Positions 45,913 to 55,744 are shown, numbered from the stretch's first letter. The stretch: DNA of 64,000 nt from Xanthocytophaga agilis (GCF_030068605.1 NZ_JASJOU010000001.1:1364001-1428000); one strand, 5' to 3'. The notes: generated from the sequence alone by a model not told the origin. Translations and numbers: made by a program.

Positions 45913-47115
45913 ATGGAAGTTTTTGTATCAGGTATCGGAATGGTTTCTGCCATAGGAATGAATATTCCCGAAACACTACAATCACTTTATCAATCACAAA
46001 GTGGAATTGGAGCTATTTCTATCCTGGATACACATCTGGCTGATACACTTTCTGCTGGCGAAATCAAATATACAGATCAGCAGTTGAAGAATCAGCTAAA
46101 CAATACTTCCTCAAAAAGAACATATTCCCGAACAACATTGCTTGCCATACAGGCCATGCAGGAAGCAACACAAATGGCAGAGCTAGGTTCTATCGAACGT
46201 AGGCAGGCGGCACTGATTTCAGCTACAAGCATTGGAGGTATGGATAAAGGGGAAATCTTCTATGCAGATTTTCTCAAGAATCCGGAAAAGGCCAATTACC
46301 GTTATGCTCGTGTACATGATTGTGGAAGTATTACGGAAGAGCTAGCTGAACTGGCAGGCATTCAGTCGTATATAGCAACCAGTAGTACAGCCTGTTCATC
46401 AGCAGCCAATGCCATTATACATGCTATACGTTTAATTCAGCATGGCATGTATGACATTGTGATTGCAGGAGGAACCGATGCTCTTTGTAATTTCACCCTC
46501 AATGGCTTTCACTCCCTGATGATATTATCAGATGAACCTTGCCGACCTTTTGATAAAAACCGTAAGGGACTTAACCTAGGCGAAGGAGCTGCATTTCTGG
46601 TGCTGGAATCTAAGCGTTCGTTAACAAAATCCGGACGCAAGCCACTATGCCAGATCACTGGTTATGCTAATACCTGCGAGGCTTATCACCAGACAGCTTC
46701 TGCACCTGATGGTTCAGGAGCTTATTCCGCCATGGTACAGGCCTTGCAACGGAGTAAACTTACACCAGCAGATATTAGTTATATCAACACACATGGTACA
46801 GCCACTCCTACCAATGATCTTTCAGAAGGTAGAGCTATTGAAAAGCTATTTGGTGAAAATGCACCTCCATTCAGTTCAACCAAAGCCCTGACAGGTCATA
46901 CATTAGCAGCTGCTGGGGGTCTTGAAGCAGTTTTATCCATTTTATCGATCAACTATGGCCTCATCTATCCTAATCTGAACTTTTCAGATCCAATGGATGA
47001 ACTAACGATCAAACCTGAAGTTAAATTAGGTTCTTCTCAGGCTATAAAGCATGTGCTTTCCAATTCGTTTGGATTTGGGGGCAATAATTCTTCTCTTGTA
47101 TTTTCCAGATGTTAA
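45913..47115 (+). CDS. Beta-ketoacyl-ACP synthase, complete triad (KS 3)
   Basis: 400 residues, FabF-like. Cys in SSTACSSAANAI (about 161), first His in NTHGTATPTND (about 297) and second in STKALTGHTLAAAG (about 334), and terminal SFGFGGNNSS. Complete active site. Located directly after ACP 2 and directly before the second Cys-less KS homologue, an arrangement like the KS-CLF pairs of type II polyketide synthases. Confidence 0.92.
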   Translation: MEVFVSGIGMVSAIGMNIPETLQSLYQSQSGIGAISILDTHLADTLSAGEIKYTDQQLKNQLNNTSSKRTYSRTTLLAIQAMQEATQMAELGSIERRQAALISATSIGGMDKGEIFYADFLKNPEKANYRYARVHDCGSITEELAELAGIQSYIATSSTACSSAANAIIHAIRLIQHGMYDIVIAGGTDALCNFTLNGFHSLMILSDEPCRPFDKNRKGLNLGEGAAFLVLESKRSLTKSGRKPLCQITGYANTCEAYHQTASAPDGSGAYSAMVQALQRSKLTPADISYINTHGTATPTNDLSEGRAIEKLFGENAPPFSSTKALTGHTLAAAGGLEAVLSILSINYGLIYPNLNFSDPMDELTIKPEVKLGSSQAIKHVLSNSFGFGGNNSSLVFSRC

Positions 47116-47148
47116 ATGCGTTAACTATCCGGACAGACTTGATACTAC

Positions 47149-48159
47149 ATGAGCAAAATCTATATTAATGGCCTTTCCTGTATATCGCCACAACCTACCT
47201 TAGATACCAGATTTCTGACAGGTACAATTGTGGATTCTACTACACCCTATCTTCAATGTCAGGAGCCTGTATACAAGACTATTCTCTCTCCTACAGGGAT
47301 CCGTCGTATGGGACGTTTACAGAAAATGTCACTGGTTACAGCCATCCATTGCCTTAAAGATGCAGGTATTGATATGCCTGACGCGATTGTAACAGGAACG
47401 GGACTAGGCTGTCTGGAAGATTCTGAACAGTTTCTCACTTCCATCATAGAAAATACAGAGCACGCTCCACTCTCACCCACCTCTTTTATTCAGTCTACTC
47501 ATAATACGGTAAGTAGTCAGATTGCCATTCATTTAAAATGTACAGGTCCTAACTATACATACTCTCAGCGCCATTTCTCGTTTGAGTCTGCTTTGTTGGA
47601 TAGTATACTGATGATAAAAGATCAGAGTTCTACAACTATTCTTCTCCACTCAGCAGATGAAATGACTCCTAACATTTATGAAATTATACATAGAATGAAT
47701 ATCTGGCCTGCACCTATTGGAGAAGGTGTAAGCAGTTTATTACTTTCATCACAACAGTCTTCTCACTCCTATGCAGCTATTGAGTTTATCAAACTGCACT
47801 ATGGCAAGATGGATGCGACTTCAATACTTCACTGGATACAAGATTGTTTGGCGCTTCACGAAATAACTCCAGATTCCATAGATGTTGTTATTCAGGGTAA
47901 TTACAGCGTTTCACTATCATCCTTGATACCTGATGCCACCTATGTTCAATACAAAAATTATATAGGTGAATACTTTACAGCTTCCGCGTTTGCCTATTGG
48001 CTAGGTGCATATAGCATAAAAAATCAACAGATTCCAGAACATTGCATCAAAACACAAGGCAAAGAAACTTCTGTCAGAACAGTATTGATTTATAATCAGA
48101 TTGACCAGAAATACCATTCGCTAGCCTTATTGGTACAACCAGAGTCCACACAAGAATAA
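47149..48159 (+). CDS. Cys-less ketosynthase homologue (chain-length-factor-like)
   Basis: 336 residues with the ketosynthase fold over the whole length, but the segment aligned with the nucleophile elbow is YTYSQRHFSFESALLDS and has no Cys; the usual His motifs (NxHGT and GHxxG) are also not recognisable. It matches what is expected for a chain-length factor that forms a heterodimer with an active ketosynthase, here the one immediately upstream. Gap of 33 bp between them. Partner assignment is inferred from position. Confidence 0.75.
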   Translation: MSKIYINGLSCISPQPTLDTRFLTGTIVDSTTPYLQCQEPVYKTILSPTGIRRMGRLQKMSLVTAIHCLKDAGIDMPDAIVTGTGLGCLEDSEQFLTSIIENTEHAPLSPTSFIQSTHNTVSSQIAIHLKCTGPNYTYSQRHFSFESALLDSILMIKDQSSTTILLHSADEMTPNIYEIIHRMNIWPAPIGEGVSSLLLSSQQSSHSYAAIEFIKLHYGKMDATSILHWIQDCLALHEITPDSIDVVIQGNYSVSLSSLIPDATYVQYKNYIGEYFTASAFAYWLGAYSIKNQQIPEHCIKTQGKETSVRTVLIYNQIDQKYHSLALLVQPESTQE

Positions 48160-48214
48160 ACTGAGGATGTAATAGATACCTGCTTATTTTATTTTTCAGA
48201 CAGCCCAATACATT

Positions 48215-48222
48215 TATCTTTG
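48215..48222 (+). promoter_or_regulatory. Candidate promoter before the export half of the cluster
   Basis: TATCTTTG at 48215-48222 fits TAnnTTTG in the 145-bp gap upstream of the NodB-like gene, the largest gap inside the cluster. Could drive the deacetylase/LolA/MMPL block separately. No clear -33 element. Confidence 0.35.
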
Positions 48223-48304
48223 CTATAAGAATTATCCTTCTTATTCGAATCTACTTGTCTGATAGCTATTTTCTTAGCTCCTTTGCCTTCTGATTATTTC
48301 ATTT

Positions 48305-49063
48305 ATGCTATTTCGGAAAGTTCAACTTGGGTATCTGATAGTGCTTGGCTGCATTCTTGGGTTATCCCTGTTCTATGACCTAAGAATATTATGGGCAGGA
48401 GTTGTAGTAAGTATATTTTATGTGGCAGTTATTATTTATGGATCTTTCAGAATGGATGCAGGTTTGTATGCAAAGGCAATATGCAAAGCTAATCATCCTT
48501 CCCATATTTTTACATTAAGCTTTGACGATGGACCAGATCCTATTTATACCTTACAAATTTTAGATATACTGGAAAAATACAAAGCTCGGGCTATTTTCTT
48601 TTGTATTGGACATAAAATAGAAAAGCATCCGAATATACTAAACGAGATCAAAAATAAAGGACATCTCATTGGAAATCACAGTTACAGCCATACAACAAGG
48701 CACGGCTTTTTGGGAGTAAAAGCTATAGAATCAGAAATTCAACAGACAGAAAGTCTTATTAAAAAAACCACAGGTCATTCAAACAAGTTATATCGTCCTC
48801 CCTTTGGAGTCACAAATCCACGAATAGCATCTGTTATAAAAAGGTATGGCCTGAAACTTGTAGGATGGAATATCCGGTCTTTTGATACTGTGGCTAAAGA
48901 CCCCATGTCCATTATGCAACGAATACAAAATGTGCAGGCAGGAGATATAGTGCTATTACATGATACCATTGCACACACAGCTACTGTTCTGGACGATTTT
49001 CTAAAAATAACCACAGCCAAAGGTTTACAAGCAGATATTATACCTGAACTTATTCACGAATGA
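48305..49063 (+). CDS. Polysaccharide deacetylase (NodB-like), membrane-anchored
   Basis: 252 residues: two N-terminal hydrophobic helices (about 8-50), then a NodB homology domain with TLSFDDGPDP (about 73), the metal-binding GNHSYSH (about 120) and RPPFGVTNPR (about 156), WNIRSFD and LLHDT motifs. All five NodB motifs appear intact. It would remove N- or O-acetyl groups from a glycan or glycolipid at the membrane. In this cluster it is coupled by a 4-bp overlap to the LolA-like gene, suggesting that the carrier of the pigment is a sugar-containing lipid; that is inference. Confidence 0.85.
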   Translation: MLFRKVQLGYLIVLGCILGLSLFYDLRILWAGVVVSIFYVAVIIYGSFRMDAGLYAKAICKANHPSHIFTLSFDDGPDPIYTLQILDILEKYKARAIFFCIGHKIEKHPNILNEIKNKGHLIGNHSYSHTTRHGFLGVKAIESEIQQTESLIKKTTGHSNKLYRPPFGVTNPRIASVIKRYGLKLVGWNIRSFDTVAKDPMSIMQRIQNVQAGDIVLLHDTIAHTATVLDDFLKITTAKGLQADIIPELIHE

Positions 49064-49698
49064 ACATATTCTCAAGCCTTCTCCTTTCTGTTATTATTAC
49101 CTGTTTCTCTTTTGTATCACAAGATGATCCTTACCAACCCATGAAGGAGATACAGGCGTTTAAAACCAAACTCAATCAGGCCAATCAGTCTATATCCTCC
49201 ATGAAGTGCAACTTTGTTCAGGAAAAACAACTCTCTTTCCTGGCACAAAAGGTTATATCCAAAGGTAATCTGAGCTATAAAAAGCCGGATAAGATGAAAA
49301 TTGAATACACTACCCCATTTGTATATAGCATGTCATTATACAACGGCAAAGCCTATGTAAAAGACAATGATAAGGTGAGCAAGTTTGATACACGCAGCAA
49401 CAAACTATTTAAGTATATCAATGATCTGATGATTCAGTCTGTACAGGGCAATATCCTGGACAATCCGGACTTTGTTATCAATTATCAGGAAAACAAATCT
49501 CTTTTTCTGGTTGACATGACTCCAAAAGATAAATCCATCCAGGAATATCTTGATAAAGTGAAGATATTTGTTCAGAAGTCCAGTTATCAGGTAGTAGCTG
49601 TTGAAATAAGCGAAAAAGGGGGTGATTATACCCGTATTAACTTTATTAATCGGATTTATAACAGCAACTTGCCAGATGAAGGGTTTATTATTAAATAG
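49060..49698 (+). CDS. LolA-like outer-membrane lipoprotein carrier
   Basis: 212 residues with a signal peptide (1-20) and a LolA-type half-barrel: SMKCNFVQEKQLSFLA, SKGNLSYKKPDKMKIEYTTP, and VVAVEISEKGGDYTRINF match the family pattern. Canonical LolA carries lipoproteins across the periplasm; LolA homologues in aryl polyene loci are thought to carry the pigment-lipid. Together with the MMPL exporter downstream it would form the delivery route. Overlaps the previous gene by 4 bp and the next by 23 bp. Confidence 0.85.
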   Translation: MNIFSSLLLSVIITCFSFVSQDDPYQPMKEIQAFKTKLNQANQSISSMKCNFVQEKQLSFLAQKVISKGNLSYKKPDKMKIEYTTPFVYSMSLYNGKAYVKDNDKVSKFDTRSNKLFKYINDLMIQSVQGNILDNPDFVINYQENKSLFLVDMTPKDKSIQEYLDKVKIFVQKSSYQVVAVEISEKGGDYTRINFINRIYNSNLPDEGFIIK

Positions 49699-50311
49699 TA
49701 TCATAGTCCTTTGTCTGATCATATGTGGTTGTGGAAGGCATCCTTATAAAAATAGTATTCAGTCATCAGAGCAAAGCTCTTTTACCCTTCCAGATGGCAT
49801 TGTTCTGGATACAGCTGTTTTTTACAAAACCAGTGTACATACCTATGGCAAATCACTAAGCGGAATCTTAGGGCTACGAAAAAAGAATGATACATTGCTG
49901 GTAACCTTCTTTTCAGAAATGGGATTACGCTTTTTTGATATCAGCATTTCCAAAGATACCTTTGAAGTGAAAGATTGTCTGCCACAACTACGTTCCAGAG
50001 CGGTCATTCAGACTATTGTATCAGACCTTAGAACTGCTTTTTTGTGGGATACGGATTTATATACTCATAAAACCCTATTTTATCAAAACAAAAGACCCAT
50101 TATTCGGTTTACATACAAAAACGACTGGATCTTTGCAGAACCGGGATTAGACAATACTTTGACAAGTATTGCCTATACCTATGGAAGAAAATACAAATTA
50201 AAATATACAATCCACTATACAGAGTATACAGGCATATATGCCCGTCAGATTCTGATTAAACATGCTAACTTCAATCTCGAGATTCGCTTATCTCTATTCA
50301 AATTTACTTAA
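49676..50311 (+). CDS. Lipoprotein of unknown function in the pigment cluster
   Basis: About 211 residues; ATG 49676 is chosen because it opens a lipoprotein signal peptide MKGLLLNSIIVLCLIICGC, while an upstream in-frame ATG at 49622 would disrupt it. The remainder shows beta-strand-like alternation (GLRFFDISISKDTFEVKDCL, PIIRFTYKNDWIFAE) without a known motif. Position between LolA-like carrier and dehydratase suggests an outer-membrane acceptor partner (a LolB-type role), since LolA needs an outer-membrane lipoprotein receptor. That role is inferred only from location and the lipobox. Confidence 0.65.
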   Translation: MKGLLLNSIIVLCLIICGCGRHPYKNSIQSSEQSSFTLPDGIVLDTAVFYKTSVHTYGKSLSGILGLRKKNDTLLVTFFSEMGLRFFDISISKDTFEVKDCLPQLRSRAVIQTIVSDLRTAFLWDTDLYTHKTLFYQNKRPIIRFTYKNDWIFAEPGLDNTLTSIAYTYGRKYKLKYTIHYTEYTGIYARQILIKHANFNLEIRLSLFKFT

Positions 50312-50317
50312 CGCTTC

Positions 50318-50683
50318 ATGTTGATTAACAATTTATATACCATTCTTCAGTTTGAACATCAGGAAAAAATAGAAGTATCTGCTCAAATCAACCTATCTCA
50401 TCCTATTTTCAAAGGACATTTCCCCTCTATGCCCATACTACCCGGTGTATGTATGGTTCAGCTGGTAAAAGAACTGATTGAAAAAGTACATCCACATCAG
50501 ACTCTTCTCACTCATGCTGGCAACATCAAATTTCTGTCTGTTATTAATCCGGAAATAAATGATAAAGTAAAAGTTACAATTGAAATCAGGAATTCAGACA
50601 CAAATACCATTACTTTTACATCGTCTATTAGTCAGGATCAAACAATTGTTTTTAAGTTTACAGGCCAATTGCAAAACATCTGA
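50318..50683 (+). CDS. 3-hydroxyacyl-ACP dehydratase, hotdog fold (DH 2)
   Basis: 121 residues, ApeI/FabA-like hotdog domain. HPIFKGHFPSMPILPGVCMVQLV contains the catalytic His and the LPGV block diagnostic of the group. Complements the other cluster dehydratase; aryl polyene systems often use two that form a heterodimer. Its stop coincides with the start of the glycosyltransferase gene (1-bp overlap). Confidence 0.85.
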   Translation: MLINNLYTILQFEHQEKIEVSAQINLSHPIFKGHFPSMPILPGVCMVQLVKELIEKVHPHQTLLTHAGNIKFLSVINPEINDKVKVTIEIRNSDTNTITFTSSISQDQTIVFKFTGQLQNI

Positions 50684-51870
50684 TGCATTCTACCAGTGAA
50701 AACATATCAGTAAAGTTTGATCAGCACCAATGTTGTGTGATTATTCCTACGTATAACAATGAGAAAACACTTGCCGGAGTAGTTAGTGGTGTACTGGCTT
50801 ATACCTCGCATATTATTGTTGTAGATGATGGGTCTACAGATAGTACAGCATCTATACTCTCGTCGTTTTCTCAGATTCAGGTAGTCAGACATGCAATCAA
50901 TCAGGGCAAAGGAAAAGCATTACGTACAGGATTTGCCGCTGCTATTGCTGCGGGCTATAAGTATGCTATTACTATTGATTCAGATGGACAACATATGCCT
51001 GCCGACTTAGGCATTTTTCTGGAGAAACTTGAAACACATCCACATAGCATTATCATAGGTGCTCGCAACATGGATCAGCCAGGTATACCAGGTAAAAGTA
51101 GCTTTGGCAATAAATTTTCCAACTTCTGGTTTTATGTAGAAACAGGACTACAGCTTCCGGATACACAATCTGGTTACCGACTTTACCCAATTCAGGACTT
51201 GCAAAAAATCCGCTTTTTTACCCGTAAATTTGAATTTGAAATTGAAGTAATGGTACGGGCGGTCTGGAATGGTATCAGTGTCGTTCCTGCTCCTGTCAGC
51301 GTCTATTATCCACCTGCAGGTGAAAGAGTTTCCCATTTTCGCCCTTTTAAAGATTTTAGCCGGATCAGCGTATTGAACACCGTGCTGGTTACGATTGCCC
51401 TACTTTGGTACCATCCGTACTCATTCATTAAAAACTTCTCGCTAAGCGGCCTAAAAAAAAAAATAATTGAGGCAACATTATCCTCTCATGAATCAGCCCA
51501 TACAAAAGCATTATCTGTTGGGTTTGGCTTGTTTATGGGAATTATTCCTGCCTGGGGCTATCAGATGTTGCTGGCAGTTATTCTGGCAAGGTTGTTTCGA
51601 CTTAATAAAATACTGGTACTTCTGGCTTCCAACATCAGTATTCCTCCCATGATTCCTGTTATTTTATATTTAAGTAATTTGGCAGGTGCTCTGGTTTTGG
51701 GTAATTCTACCAGACTTATCTTCTCAACAAACATTACACTGGCAGAAGTAAGTCGGTATCTCTATCAATATCTTTTAGGAAGTGTGCTCATTGCCGTTCT
51801 GGCAGGCGCATTGGGATATATTCTGTCAGTAGGAATCTTCAAACGAATCAACAAGCAAACATTTGCCTGA
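50683..51870 (+). CDS. Glycosyltransferase family 2 with C-terminal DUF2062
   Basis: 395 residues. GT2 domain (about 15-250): VIIPTYNNEKTLA, VDDGSTDSTA, the DSDGQHMP acceptor loop with the DxD metal site, and an ARNMDQ block, as in dolichyl-phosphate-mannose-synthase-type enzymes. From about 265 to the end is a DUF2062 membrane domain (SVGFGLFMGIIPAWGYQMLL, LVLLASNISIPPMIPV). Likely transfers a sugar to a lipid at the inner membrane and has a membrane-anchoring or flipping partner domain. Adjacent to the fusion exporter. Confidence 0.85.
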   Translation: MHSTSENISVKFDQHQCCVIIPTYNNEKTLAGVVSGVLAYTSHIIVVDDGSTDSTASILSSFSQIQVVRHAINQGKGKALRTGFAAAIAAGYKYAITIDSDGQHMPADLGIFLEKLETHPHSIIIGARNMDQPGIPGKSSFGNKFSNFWFYVETGLQLPDTQSGYRLYPIQDLQKIRFFTRKFEFEIEVMVRAVWNGISVVPAPVSVYYPPAGERVSHFRPFKDFSRISVLNTVLVTIALLWYHPYSFIKNFSLSGLKKKIIEATLSSHESAHTKALSVGFGLFMGIIPAWGYQMLLAVILARLFRLNKILVLLASNISIPPMIPVILYLSNLAGALVLGNSTRLIFSTNITLAEVSRYLYQYLLGSVLIAVLAGALGYILSVGIFKRINKQTFA

Positions 51871-51883
51871 AAGGATCTAATGC

Positions 51884-54800
51884 ATGGATAGAATTTTTGT
51901 GTGGATATATGAGTTCTTCAGAAAAAGAAAATCCATTTATTTCTTTATACTCATCTCCTCCTTTATAGTACTTGCCTTTTTTGCGTCTAGAATTCATCTG
52001 GAAGAAGATATTTCCAAAATGATTCCCAATGATGGCAAGATTAACAATTACCATGCTACCTTATCCAAGTCCCGGTTTCTGGATAAGATAGTTATTAGTG
52101 TTTCTATGCAGAACAACACTTCACAGGATACCCTGATTCAATGTGTTGACCAGCTTATTGCAGAACTTCAGGCCACCAATCAAAAGGATTCTCTGATAGC
52201 CGATATCAAAGCGTCTATTGATGATACCAGACTTACAAAAGTGTATGATCTGTTGTACCGTAATCTGCCCATGTATCTGTCAGATCAGGATTATCTATCA
52301 CTGGATAGCATGACAACTGAACAAGGTATTCAAAAAGCGATAGAAGCCGATTACCACAGATTAATCTCACCCTCCAGCTTTGCACTCAAGAATACAATTC
52401 TGAAAGATCCTTTAGGTATAACCTATGCAGCTTTGTCCAAACTTCGGGTTTTACAGGCTGACGAAAATTTTGTATTACACAAAGGCTACATTTTTAAAAA
52501 AGACTTAAAAACAACGCTGGTTTTTATTTCTCCGAAAAATCCGCCTTCGGAAACCCGCCTCAACCATCTGATGGTTGAGCAGATTAAACATAGTATCAGT
52601 AAAGTATCCAGTCAACATCCCCAAGTTGATATTCAATATTTTGGAGCTACAGCTGTGGCTGTTGCCAATGCAACCCAGATACAAAAAGATATACAGCTTA
52701 CCGTATCTATTGCTGTTGTGGTAATTATGGTCACTCTCTTTTTGTTCTATCGTAATTATCTTACACCAATTCTGGTATTGGCACCAGTTGCTTTTGGTGT
52801 ATTGTTCTCATTGACAATGGTCTATTTTATCCAGGAATCGCTCTCAGCTGTAGCTTTGGGAGCTGGTGCGGTTATACTGGGTATTGCAATTGATTATGCC
52901 TTCCATGTTATTGCCCACTACCAACACACTCACTCCGTAAAGGAGGTGATCAAAGACATCACCTTTCCTATGCTGATCGGCAGTCTATCTACTGTGGGAG
53001 CATTTTTCAGTCTGTACTTTGTCAAATCAGAAGTTCTTCAGGACTTTGGCCTTTTTTCAGGCTTCAGTTTGATCGGAGCTGCTTTATATTCTCTTATCTT
53101 TTTGCCATTTCTTATTGAGAAGACATCTGGGTGGCATTATAATGTAAAAAGTCTCTCATTCTTTACTAAGATTCCATTACTTGACTGGATTCTGTATAAA
53201 CCAGAACGTAATAAATACATTGCAGGAGGTATTATCCTGCTAACCTTTGTCCTGTTTTATTATTCCAACAATGTAGGCTTTGAAAGTAATCTGGCAACAC
53301 TCAATTATATGCCGGAAGAATTACGAAAGGCAGAACAGGAACTCTATAATACCGAAAACAAAACAGAAAAAAATATTTACCTGATTGTCCAGGGATCAGA
53401 TCTGAACGAAGCTATTGCCTTTCAGGAACAAACCTATGCTAAAGTAGATAGTCTTCAGAAGGCAGGTCTCATTTCACGCTATTCAGGTATCAGTGGTCTG
53501 GTTCCTTCTCAAACACTCCAAAAACAACGTATCCAAAAATGGGAGGCGTTCTGGACACCCGAAAAGATCGCATTTGTTAAGAAGCACATTCTGAGCAGTT
53601 CTGCACAGATAGGATTTAAACCCGAAACGTTTCAGGAATTTTATAATGTACTGGATACACAGTATACAGGTATCTCAGAAAGTGATCTTAGCTTTTTAAC
53701 CAGAAACTTGCTGACAGATTACATGTATCAGGATTCTACAGGAGTATACACGCTGGCATCCATACAAATCAAAAATCAGAATCTGGATAAAATATCTCAG
53801 GCAATGGATAATAAGAAGTATCTTACTGTAATTGATCGCCAGTTGCTTTACAATAAGTTTGTAGAAATTATCAAACAGGATTTTGACCAGATACTTCTCT
53901 CATGCTCTTTGCTAGTGTTTTCAATCCTGCTGATTTCATATGGCCGTATTGAGCTTACCATGGTTACGTTTATACCTATGCTTGTCAGTTGGGTATGGAT
54001 ACTAGGTTTTATGGGTATTTTTGATATCCGTTTTAATATTGTCAATATCATTATTTCAACATTTGTCTTTGGACTGGGAGATGACTATGCCATCTTTATT
54101 ACAGATGGACTCAAGTCACAATATGCAGAGAATAAAGAAAACCTGCCTTCCTATAAAATTTCTGTCTTTCTCTCAGCCTTTACCACTGTTGTGGGTATGG
54201 GTGTACTTATTTTTGCCAAACATCCTGCTCTTCAATCCATAGCACTGATTTCAATCATTGGTATACTATGTGTGCTTGTTATTTCTTACACGCTGATACC
54301 TTTATTATTTAAATGGATTATTACCGACCGCACCAGTAAAGGATTACGTCCGTTGACTTTCCTGTCACTGATACGAACCCTACTGGTTTATATCTATTTT
54401 CTGATTGGGTGTCTATTACTGATAGGTATAGGTCATCTATTGTTCACACTGTTTCGGTTACGGAGGAATAAATCCGTCATGGCAGGTTATCACAACTTAC
54501 TTATGTATTTTGTGCGAACACTGATCTATGGGGCATTCTTTGTTCCCAAACGAACCATAAATCCCACACAGGACACATTCCAAAAACCAGCTATTATTAT
54601 TGCAAACCATCAGTCGTTTCTGGATATTCTATTACTACTTACTCTGTATCCGAAACTTATCCTATTTACCAATGACTGGGTATGGAACTCTCCATTTTTT
54701 GGGTCTATCGTAAAAATGGCAGGCTTTTACAATGCCAGTCATGGTATTGAAACCAGTATAGAACATGTCAGAGAACTTGTTGATGATGGGTATTCCATTG

Positions 54801-55744
54801 CTATCTTTCCGGAAGGAACCCGTTCTGAAGACCATACTATGCATCGGTTCCATAAAGGCGCATTTTATCTGGCCGAAAAACTTGAACTGGACATATTGCC
54901 TGTGGTACTACATGGTACAGGAGAAGCCATACACAAAAAAGACTTCATTCTTGAAGTATATCCATTAACTATTTCAATACTGCCTCGCATTACTCCTGCC
55001 AATGTATCCTATGGGGACACTTACCAGGAAAAAGCAAAACAGATACGCCGACATATGTCGGAGCATTACTCAATGCTTGATAAATCTCAGCCCATATCTG
55101 TATTATCTGGTAAAATACTATCTTCCTATTTGTATAAAGGTCCTGTACTGGAATGGTATTATCGCATAAAAACTTCACTGGAACACCACTATTCTCAATT
55201 CGATAAACTGATACCGGATCAGGCCACGATTCTGGATTTGGGATGTGGATATGGATTTTTGGATTATTACTTATCTCTTCGCTCTTCCGAAAGAAAGATT
55301 ATAGGAGTAGATTATGATGAAGACAAAATTAGCATAGCTACCCATTCGTATCTGAAGAATGACAGATTATCCTTTATAGCTCAGGATGTGCTTGCCTATA
55401 ACTTACCAGATGCAGATATTATCTTGCTGCTGGATGTACTTCACTATCTTCCTCCGGCCGATCAGCAAACATTAATTTTACGCTGTATACAAAAATTATC
55501 ACCCGGAGGCATGTTACTGATACGTGATGGGAACAAAGAAGATGCAGCCAAACACAAGAACACTCAATTGACTGAAATATTCTCAATCAAGGTATTCAAA
55601 TTCAATAAAAGTGTACATAAGCAGGTACATTTTTTGTCTGCAACAGACATTCAAACAACATTGGCCACAGAAGATGTAGCTATACAAATAGTGAAAGATT
55701 CGGATTATACCTCCAATGTGATTTATAAGATTATCAAAAGATGA
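51884..55744 (+). CDS. Trifunctional MMPL exporter / PlsC acyltransferase / SAM methyltransferase
   Basis: 1286 residues, the largest gene of the cluster. Residues about 1-830 form an RND/MMPL exporter with two repeats of a large periplasmic loop (for example 40-250, 455-640) and six-helix bundles (ALGAGAVILGIAIDYAFHVIAH and FVFGLGDDYAIFITD are the two characteristic helix-4-like segments with Asp). A lysophospholipid acyltransferase domain follows with ANHQSFLD (catalytic H-x4-D, about 907) and FPEGTRSED (about 980). The C-terminal part (about 1090-1286) is a class I methyltransferase with LDLGCGYGFLDY (about 1116). The three could acylate, modify and export the pigment lipid in one complex. 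Confidence 0.9.
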   Translation: MDRIFVWIYEFFRKRKSIYFFILISSFIVLAFFASRIHLEEDISKMIPNDGKINNYHATLSKSRFLDKIVISVSMQNNTSQDTLIQCVDQLIAELQATNQKDSLIADIKASIDDTRLTKVYDLLYRNLPMYLSDQDYLSLDSMTTEQGIQKAIEADYHRLISPSSFALKNTILKDPLGITYAALSKLRVLQADENFVLHKGYIFKKDLKTTLVFISPKNPPSETRLNHLMVEQIKHSISKVSSQHPQVDIQYFGATAVAVANATQIQKDIQLTVSIAVVVIMVTLFLFYRNYLTPILVLAPVAFGVLFSLTMVYFIQESLSAVALGAGAVILGIAIDYAFHVIAHYQHTHSVKEVIKDITFPMLIGSLSTVGAFFSLYFVKSEVLQDFGLFSGFSLIGAALYSLIFLPFLIEKTSGWHYNVKSLSFFTKIPLLDWILYKPERNKYIAGGIILLTFVLFYYSNNVGFESNLATLNYMPEELRKAEQELYNTENKTEKNIYLIVQGSDLNEAIAFQEQTYAKVDSLQKAGLISRYSGISGLVPSQTLQKQRIQKWEAFWTPEKIAFVKKHILSSSAQIGFKPETFQEFYNVLDTQYTGISESDLSFLTRNLLTDYMYQDSTGVYTLASIQIKNQNLDKISQAMDNKKYLTVIDRQLLYNKFVEIIKQDFDQILLSCSLLVFSILLISYGRIELTMVTFIPMLVSWVWILGFMGIFDIRFNIVNIIISTFVFGLGDDYAIFITDGLKSQYAENKENLPSYKISVFLSAFTTVVGMGVLIFAKHPALQSIALISIIGILCVLVISYTLIPLLFKWIITDRTSKGLRPLTFLSLIRTLLVYIYFLIGCLLLIGIGHLLFTLFRLRRNKSVMAGYHNLLMYFVRTLIYGAFFVPKRTINPTQDTFQKPAIIIANHQSFLDILLLLTLYPKLILFTNDWVWNSPFFGSIVKMAGFYNASHGIETSIEHVRELVDDGYSIAIFPEGTRSEDHTMHRFHKGAFYLAEKLELDILPVVLHGTGEAIHKKDFILEVYPLTISILPRITPANVSYGDTYQEKAKQIRRHMSEHYSMLDKSQPISVLSGKILSSYLYKGPVLEWYYRIKTSLEHHYSQFDKLIPDQATILDLGCGYGFLDYYLSLRSSERKIIGVDYDEDKISIATHSYLKNDRLSFIAQDVLAYNLPDADIILLLDVLHYLPPADQQTLILRCIQKLSPGGMLLIRDGNKEDAAKHKNTQLTEIFSIKVFKFNKSVHKQVHFLSATDIQTTLATEDVAIQIVKDSDYTSNVIYKIIKR

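Noticed and set aside
51884-55744. Possibility that the fusion gene is a sequencing join of two genes
   Set aside because: The frame is continuous through all three domains, and MMPL-acyltransferase-methyltransferase fusions are known in related pigment loci.
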